A stretch of DNA of 27,395 nucleotides from Planctomycetia bacterium (GTDB lineage: Bacteria > Planctomycetota > Phycisphaerae > Phycisphaerales > SM1A02), in contig SYGQ01000095.1 in the NCBI GenBank assembly GCA_005799475.1, positions 1 to 27,395 of the forward strand. Direction: 5' to 3'. Under the pieces are notes generated by a model. It had not been told where the DNA came from. It was given only the letters and a program-made list of their open reading frames with translations, and did not search any database. A program made the position numbers and the translations under genes. Positions 22,409 through 27,395 of this stretch are shown piece by piece; position 1 is the first letter of the stretch, and every line of letters starts with the position of its first letter.

Positions 22409-23876
22409 GGAGCACCTCGATCTTGATCATTCCGATCGTCGAGAGCATGGTGGAGAAGTCGGCGTCGATGGATGGCTCATCTTGCGCGCTGGTGGCAATG
22501 AGCAGATGTCCCGGATGGAACGAACGGTCGCGGAGCGTCGCATCGAAATCGACCCACTCGCCGTCGATGAGCCCCTGCGTCCACATGTGCCACGCAAAGA
22601 CGGACTTCTTTCCCGCAAACTCGTCGGCGTAGACGAGGCCGCCGGCCACGCGCGACGGAATCCCTCGGGCCCGCAGGAGCGCCGCGAGAAGCATCGCGTG
22701 TTCCGAGCAGTCCCCCGACCTTGACCGGGCGACCGCGCTGGCGCTCGCGTAGGCCGTCGCGAGCCCCTTCCGGTGGATGTACGAGGCGACGAAGGCGCGC
22801 AGCGCTTCGGCCATCTGGCCATGGGTCGATGTGGCCGAGAGACCCGCTGTCTCGATGGCGCGCGCTGAGAGTTCCTTGACCCTCGCATCACTCGCGTCGA
22901 TCATCAAGGTGGACGCGAGGAACGAAGGGTCGCGCAACTCGTCAACGGTCGCCTTCGTCGAACCTCCGACGGAGACCGTCACCTCGGCGTCGCGCGCGGA
23001 GGCCCCCGCCTTGACCGCCTGCGCGCCCGCGCTCGGCAGCAGAAGGCCCGTCTCGGGGCCCGTCACACGCAGCACGGCGCGCGATGCCGTCGCGAGTGCG
23101 GGATGCGGCGCATCAAGCACCACGATGCTTTGGGTGATGACATCGAGGGATGGGCCCGTGATTCGCTTCAGTGCCTCTTCCTTCGTGGCGCGTTGCGCCA
23201 CAAGTTCACCGATCCCGAGGGCCGTGCGCGATGACAGGAGTTCACCCTCTGCATCCACCTGCTCCATGGAGGTGAGGTTGAGCGTGCGGTTCTGGGCTTT
23301 CCATGTGGATCCCTGGTCCGACCGTGACACTGGAGTGCACAGCATGCTGATCGCGCGCATACCTCCAGATGGGTCAAGCGTCGTGTACTCGAACTCGAGA
23401 ACCCGAGCCGTACGCGAGTGCTGCGTCAAGGTCTCCACCTGCGATGGGGTGAGCCATCGTTGGGCCGGGAGCTTCTCGCGCCGCTCTGAGTCGCGTCCGC
23501 CGACGCGCTGAACGACGACGAGATCTGTGTCCTCGAATCGATAGGTGACTCGGCTGGCCTCGCCTCCGGCGTCGCTGGTGACCTCGCAGGACTTGGCTGT
23601 TCCGGGGGGCGATTCAACGAATCGCCACGAGAGGGCCACCGTGGCCTGTGCCCCGGCACGACCGAGCGTCATGTGCGTTTCGTTGATGGTCTCGACTGAG
23701 CCTTCACTCGCTCGCGTGGACTCGTGCATCCAGCCACAACGCGCTCCGGCGAGCGTGAGCGTGAACCACGCATCCTTCTCCGCAGCGACCGCATCGGGGA
23801 CTGCGACGATCGATAGCACGACGGCCCCCACCCCACAAACACACGACACCAACGAATCAGTGGGAAGTCTGCCCAC
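22398..23876 (-). CDS. Secreted transglutaminase-like domain protein
   Basis: Predicted exported cysteine-protease-fold protein of unknown substrate. I start at GTG 23876 (492 residues), with AGGAG 4 nt upstream; the first ATG, 23936, would overlap lysS by 80 bp. A signal peptide covers about 1-32 (hydrophobic CVCGVGAVVLSIVAV, then AVAA). A long beta-rich region of unknown function (about 35-330) precedes a transglutaminase core with a complete triad: Cys390 in GDCSEHA, His430 in AWHMW and Asp445 in DFDATL. Such proteins often act on peptides or the cell envelope, but nothing here fixes the substrate. It sits between lysS and nnrD, overlapping both, so it is probably in one operon with them. 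Confidence 0.88.
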   Translation of the reverse strand: MGRLPTDSLVSCVCGVGAVVLSIVAVPDAVAAEKDAWFTLTLAGARCGWMHESTRASEGSVETINETHMTLGRAGAQATVALSWRFVESPPGTAKSCEVTSDAGGEASRVTYRFEDTDLVVVQRVGGRDSERREKLPAQRWLTPSQVETLTQHSRTARVLEFEYTTLDPSGGMRAISMLCTPVSRSDQGSTWKAQNRTLNLTSMEQVDAEGELLSSRTALGIGELVAQRATKEEALKRITGPSLDVITQSIVVLDAPHPALATASRAVLRVTGPETGLLLPSAGAQAVKAGASARDAEVTVSVGGSTKATVDELRDPSFLASTLMIDASDARVKELSARAIETAGLSATSTHGQMAEALRAFVASYIHRKGLATAYASASAVARSRSGDCSEHAMLLAALLRARGIPSRVAGGLVYADEFAGKKSVFAWHMWTQGLIDGEWVDFDATLRDRSFHPGHLLIATSAQDEPSIDADFSTMLSTIGMIKIEVLRVD

Positions 23877-25464
23877 GCGACTCCTGTGCGGCCTCCGGAT
23901 TCCCCTGCGGCCGCATGAGCGGGAACAGGATGACATCGCGGATCGTTGGGCTGTCCGTCAGCAGCATGACGAGACGGTCGATGCCGAGTCCGACACCGCC
24001 TGCGGGTGGCATGCCGACCCGTAGCGCGTGGACGAAGTCCTCATCAAGCGTTCTGAAGACTGACGCCTCCTCGTCGGCTCCAGCCAACTGCTGCGTGAAC
24101 TTCGCGAGTTGGATATCGGGATCGTTGAGCTCCGTGTACGACGGCCCGATCTCCATCCCTGCGATGAAGAGGTCCCACCGCTCAGCGAGGTCTGGGTTCG
24201 CGCGGCTCGGTCGCGTGAGCGGGCTGACCGCACTCGGATAGTCCAACACGAAAGTCGGCTTGCACGGGTCGATGAGCGCCTCCGCCTTGCGCTCGAAGAG
24301 TTCGTTCACAAGAAGCCATGGATCCGCCGTGGCCGCTGCCGCGATGTGATGCGCGACGGCCGCCGCGCGCACCTTGGGGGCGTCATGCATGGAGAACCCG
24401 AGCGCGCGATCGAACAGTTCGCCGAATGTGACCCTGGTGAACGGGCGCGAGTAGTCGATGCGGAGGTCGCCCCACGGCAGCACGGGACCGGGTTCAGCAC
24501 GCGGATGCCACGACCGTGCGAGCGCCTGCGCCGCGCAGTTGTGCACGAGGCGCTCGATGAGGTCGAGCATCGTGGCATAGTCACCGAACGCTTGGTAGGC
24601 CTCGAGGGCGGTGAACTCGGGGTTATGGCTCTTATCGATCCCCTCGTTGCGGAAGTTGTGGTTGATCTCGAAGACCTTGGGAAGGCCGCCGACCAGCAGC
24701 CGCTTCAAGTACAGCTCCGGCGCCACGCGCATGAAGAGCGGCATCCCGAGAGCGTTGTGTGTGGTTGTGAATGGGCGCGCGGCGGCGCCTCCGGCCACCG
24801 GATGCATCATCGGGGTCTCGACCTCAAGGAACCCTTCGGTTTCCATGAAGTGACGGATTTCGCTCACGATGGCCGATCGCGCGCGAAAGGTCCGCATGGT
24901 TGTCGGATTCGCGAACATGTCGACATATCGGTGGCGGTAGCGAAGTTCGGCATCTTCAAGTCCGTGCCACTTCGAAGGCGGAGGCTCGATGTTCTTCGAC
25001 TGCAGCGAAAGCGTCTCAGCCCAGACGCACACTTCGCCCTTCTGCGTTTTCCCAACTCGACCAAACGCGGTGATGATGTCGCCATAGTCGAGTCCCTTGG
25101 CGACGATGAAATCCTGTTCGCACATCGCCGACTTGGAGACGCTGACCTGCAGGTCGCCTGAGTCATCGCGGAGCCCGATGAAGAGGATCTTCCCCATGTC
25201 ACGGTGCTGCACGACGCGACCCGCGACGCGTACGGTCGGCCGCGAATCCTCGATCATTGAACCGGGCACAGCCTTCGCGGCGGCGACGGATGCCGCATGC
25301 GCGCCATGCGCCGACTCGTCAAAGGTCGCGCGCGCCGACGCCAAGGGCACAAGGGCGTCGGTCCGGTTGCCAAAGGGCTCGATGCCAACCGTTGTTCTCA
25401 GGTGCGCGAGCTTGGTGCGGCGTGCGGCGACGAGTTCGGAGTGGGTCGGATCCCCATGAGGCAT
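23857..25464 (-). CDS. lysS: Lysine--tRNA ligase, class II
   Basis: Charges tRNA-Lys. The 535-residue form starts at ATG 25464 (MPHGDPTHSELVAARR); the open frame to 25533 crosses prfB and is not needed. An N-terminal OB anticodon-binding domain (about 75-190: VRVAGRVVQHRDMGKILFIG) precedes the class II core. Motif 1 lies at FLEVETPMMHPVAGGAAARP, motif 2 at FEINHNFRNEGIDKSHNPEF and motif 3 at GGVGLGIDRLVMLL. It is somewhat longer than the usual ~500 residues. GGAG lies only 2 nt from the ATG, too close for normal use. A -10-like hexamer 6 nt upstream suggests a leaderless transcript. Confidence 0.96.
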   Translation of the reverse strand: MPHGDPTHSELVAARRTKLAHLRTTVGIEPFGNRTDALVPLASARATFDESAHGAHAASVAAAKAVPGSMIEDSRPTVRVAGRVVQHRDMGKILFIGLRDDSGDLQVSVSKSAMCEQDFIVAKGLDYGDIITAFGRVGKTQKGEVCVWAETLSLQSKNIEPPPSKWHGLEDAELRYRHRYVDMFANPTTMRTFRARSAIVSEIRHFMETEGFLEVETPMMHPVAGGAAARPFTTTHNALGMPLFMRVAPELYLKRLLVGGLPKVFEINHNFRNEGIDKSHNPEFTALEAYQAFGDYATMLDLIERLVHNCAAQALARSWHPRAEPGPVLPWGDLRIDYSRPFTRVTFGELFDRALGFSMHDAPKVRAAAVAHHIAAAATADPWLLVNELFERKAEALIDPCKPTFVLDYPSAVSPLTRPSRANPDLAERWDLFIAGMEIGPSYTELNDPDIQLAKFTQQLAGADEEASVFRTLDEDFVHALRVGMPPAGGVGLGIDRLVMLLTDSPTIRDVILFPLMRPQGNPEAAQESRGQTSH

Positions 25465-25470
25465 TCTCCG

Positions 25471-25476
25471 ATCATA
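25471..25476 (-). promoter_or_regulatory. -10-like hexamer of lysS, leaderless arrangement
   Basis: TATGAT (five of six consensus bases) lies exactly 6 nt before the lysS ATG on the minus strand, so transcription would begin at or next to the start codon. The -35 region is weak (about CCGTGT). This is a sequence-based suggestion only. Confidence 0.45.
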
Positions 25477-25500
25477 AGCCCCGCACCACGAACACACGGG

Positions 25501-25506
25501 TAGAGT
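25501..25506 (+). promoter_or_regulatory. -10-like hexamer of prfB, leaderless arrangement
   Basis: TAGAGT (four of six consensus bases) lies 6 nt before the prfB ATG on the plus strand, mirroring the lysS geometry across the 48-bp divergent gap. No clear -35 box and no good Shine-Dalgarno are present. Weak evidence. Confidence 0.3.
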
Positions 25507-25512
25507 CACCGC

Positions 25513-26635
25513 ATGCACTTTGCGACTCACCAACCAGTCCTCGACGATCTCAAGGCGCGGATCTTCGCCATCCGCGACTCTCTTTGACTACCCAGACAAG
25601 GTCTCGCAACGAGCACGCCTCGAGTCCCTGATGGGGGAGCCGGGATTCTGGGATGACCAGCGCAAGGCGCAGAAGGCGATCGCTGATCTGAAAGTGATTC
25701 GGGCGCTCATCGATCCGCTTGAGGAACTCACGCGTGGACTCGACGACGCCAAGACGGGTCTCGAGATGGCGAAGGAGGCCGGCGACCAAGACCTCCTCAT
25801 CGAAGTCGACGAATCGCTCCACCGGCTCGTCGAGCGGATGCAGCGCGTCGAACTCCAGAGCCTTCTGTCGGAGCCGCACGACCATCGCCACTGCTTTTTC
25901 ACAATCCAAGCTGGCGTCGGCGGTACCGAGGCCAACGACTGGACCGCCATGCTCGAACGGATGTTCCTCTACTGGTGGAATTCGATGGGATTCAAGGTCG
26001 AGGAGATGAGCCGCACATACGGGACGGAGGCCGGCATCGCCGAGGTCTCGTATGCCGTGCGAGGCCCATTCGCGTATGGATACTGCTCCTGCGAAGCCGG
26101 GACGCACCGACTTGCTCGCGTTTCGCCCTTCAACGCCGAGGGAAAGCGGCAAACTTCCTTCGCCACCGTCGATGTGACCCCCGAGTTTGAGGAATCGGAT
26201 ATCGAGATCCCCGAACGCGACATCGAGGTCACGGCGTTTGTGCGCGCAAGCGGTCCCGGCGGCCAGAATGTCAACAAGGTCGCCTCCGCGATCCGCATCA
26301 ATCACATTCCGACGGGTATCCAGATCGTCGCCAGCACCTACCGCGACCAACTCCAGAACAAGAAGCAGGCACTCTCGGTGCTCATGTCGAAACTGGAACA
26401 GCTCGAGCAGCAGCGGCGCGACGCCGAAATCGCGCAGGCCAAGGGCGGCAAGGTCGAGCGCGGATGGGGAACACAGATCCGGTCGTATGTCTTCTACGAC
26501 AACCGCGTGAAGGATCACCGCACGGGTTACGAGGAGCCGAACCCGCAACAGATCCTTGACGGGCACATCGAAGCGTTCGTGGATGCCGAACTCAATCGGC
26601 GTCGCAAGGAGCGCGAGAGCGAGAAGGCGGACTGA
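25513..26635 (+). CDS. prfB: Peptide chain release factor 2 (programmed +1 frameshift)
   Basis: Terminates translation at UGA and UAA. Frame 0 starts at ATG 25513 and runs 24 codons to an in-frame TGA (25585-25587). Skipping T25585 after CTT joins it to the long frame from 25586, giving 373 residues. The joined protein is collinear with E. coli RF2: the stop-codon-recognition SPF falls at 204-206 and the catalytic GGQ (SGPGGQNVNKV) at 249-251. The N-terminal helical domain and the conserved region containing IQAGVGGTEANDW are intact. Frameshifting is autoregulatory: low RF2 favours it. The next gene starts 4 bp downstream. Confidence 0.96.
25582..25588 (+). promoter_or_regulatory. RF2 +1 programmed frameshift site
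   Basis: The heptanucleotide CTT TGA C is identical to the conserved RF2 frameshift site. In E. coli a Shine-Dalgarno-like AGGGGG lies 3 nt upstream and stimulates slippage. Here the same position reads CGCGAC, which has no Shine-Dalgarno character. Confidence 0.93.
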
Positions 26636-26639
26636 CTCG

Positions 26640-27395
26640 ATGCCACAGCGCCTCGCCAAGATCGAGTTCGTCGACTTTGGCCGCATCTTGTGCGACACCG
26701 ATGAAGCGTTCGCTCGCGAGTGGCTCGTCACCAACGGGCTGGGCGGGTACGCGTCGGGAACGGTTGGCGGCGTGCGCAATCGTCGCTACCACGGCATGCT
26801 GATGGCGGCCCTCCCGACTCCTGCGTGCCGCACGCTGCTGCTCGGGGACCTCCCCACGACGGCCACCTACCGCGGACGCACCTTTGCGTTGTCGGCAAGT
26901 CGCTGGCGCGACAGATCGATCTCCCCCACCGGACACCAATCGCTCCAGCGATTCCATATAGAAGACGGCATTCCGGTCTGGCGCTGGGCCATCAGCGATG
27001 CGCTCATCGAACGGCGCATCTTCATGGTGCACGGGGAGAACACCGCGGCGATCCACTGGACGCTCGTGCAGGCGGCGAGTCCCGTTCAACTCCAGATGGG
27101 GATCCTCGCTGACTGTCGGAGCCATCACGAGCTCGGGCGCGCGGGTTCGGCGACGCCTCACCTCGAACGAGTCGATCGCGGCGTGCGCCTCGTGTGGACC
27201 GCAGCACCCACCCCGAACGAACTCTTCGTGCAGTGTTCGCAGTGCGTGCCGACACCACGCGGAGAATGGTGGCGCGGCTATCTCCTCGATGAGGAGGCCG
27301 CACGCGGCTTTGACGCGCTCGACGATCTCTGGCACGCCGCCGATCTCGATCTCCTGCTCACACCGGGCGAGTCCGCGCTGCTCACGGCATCGACG
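26640..27395 (+). CDS. Glycogen debranching enzyme-type protein, N-terminal part
   Basis: Partial gene running off the right edge; 252 codons from ATG 26640 are visible with no stop. The sequence matches the N-terminal domain of bacterial glycogen-debranching (amylo-alpha-1,6-glucosidase type) enzymes: REWLVTNGLGGYASGTVGG (26-44), then RRYHGMLMAALPTPACRTLL, a segment with PVWRWAISDALIERRIFMVH, and ENTAAIHWTLVQAASPVQL. The catalytic (alpha/alpha)6 domain would lie beyond the window. It probably acts in the cytoplasm on glycogen or alpha-glucans. It starts 4 bp after prfB, so it is likely co-transcribed, without a clear Shine-Dalgarno. Confidence 0.88.
   Translation, partial: MPQRLAKIEFVDFGRILCDTDEAFAREWLVTNGLGGYASGTVGGVRNRRYHGMLMAALPTPACRTLLLGDLPTTATYRGRTFALSASRWRDRSISPTGHQSLQRFHIEDGIPVWRWAISDALIERRIFMVHGENTAAIHWTLVQAASPVQLQMGILADCRSHHELGRAGSATPHLERVDRGVRLVWTAAPTPNELFVQCSQCVPTPRGEWWRGYLLDEEAARGFDALDDLWHAADLDLLLTPGESALLTAST

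Noticed and set aside
21536..22426. Plus-strand open frame (296 codons)
   Set aside because: Shadow of nnrD, whose ribokinase-fold motifs are clear.
24109..25161. Plus-strand open frame (350 codons)
   Set aside because: Shadow of lysS class II motifs on the other strand.
25550..26779. Minus-strand open frame (409 codons)
   Set aside because: Antisense to prfB and crosses into the next gene; no domain recognisable.
1..27395. CRISPR arrays, insertion sequences, phage genes or tRNA genes
   Set aside because: I saw no regularly spaced repeats, transposase-like frames, terminal inverted repeats or tRNA-like cloverleaf sequences.

Overview
The window is dense, GC-rich bacterial chromosome. Its core (about 1.1-16.3 kb) is a continuous minus-strand superoperon equivalent to the S10, spc and alpha operons. 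In transcription order it reads rpsJ, rplC, rplD, rplW, rplB, rpsS, rplV, rpsC, rplP, rpmC, rpsQ, rplN, rplX, rplE, rpsN, rpsH, rplF, rplR, rpsE, rplO, secY, map, infA, rpmJ, rpsM, rpsK, rpoA, rplQ. A consensus-like promoter precedes rpsJ at its right end, and an intrinsic hairpin/T-tract terminator follows rplQ at its left end. rpmD (L30), adk and rpsD (S4) are missing from their usual places.

Left of the terminator, pheS points the other way and converges on rplQ; pheT is not beside it. Right of the superoperon, starting from the same short divergent region, lies a plus-strand run: a large secreted protein of unknown function, a family 2 glycosyltransferase, and a 480-residue protein that by eye resembles the bacillithiol-synthesis enzyme BshC. 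This run converges on, and overlaps by 43 bp, a minus-strand YhaM-type OB-fold/HD exoribonuclease. Next is a tight minus-strand cluster transcribed lysS, secreted transglutaminase-like protein, nnrD. lysS diverges across only 48 bp from plus-strand prfB, whose expression needs a +1 frameshift at CTT TGA C. prfB is followed by the start of a glycogen-debranching-type enzyme cut by the window end.

The organism is probably a Planctomycetota member, perhaps Phycisphaerae-like. This is inference from GC content, gene order, the missing L30, long low-complexity tails on L15, S5 and L17, and the types of accessory proteins; no rRNA marker is present. Most of the window is housekeeping: translation, secretion, transcription, RNA turnover and metabolite repair. 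The unusual points are these. Both classical zinc-ribbon ribosomal proteins here, L36 and S14, have lost three of four zinc ligands. The methionine aminopeptidase has Asn where the catalytic His79 (E. coli numbering) should be. prfB keeps its frameshift site without the usual internal Shine-Dalgarno stimulator. lysS and prfB have -10-like hexamers placed as for leaderless mRNAs. The GT2/BshC-like pair is the best candidate for an undescribed function.
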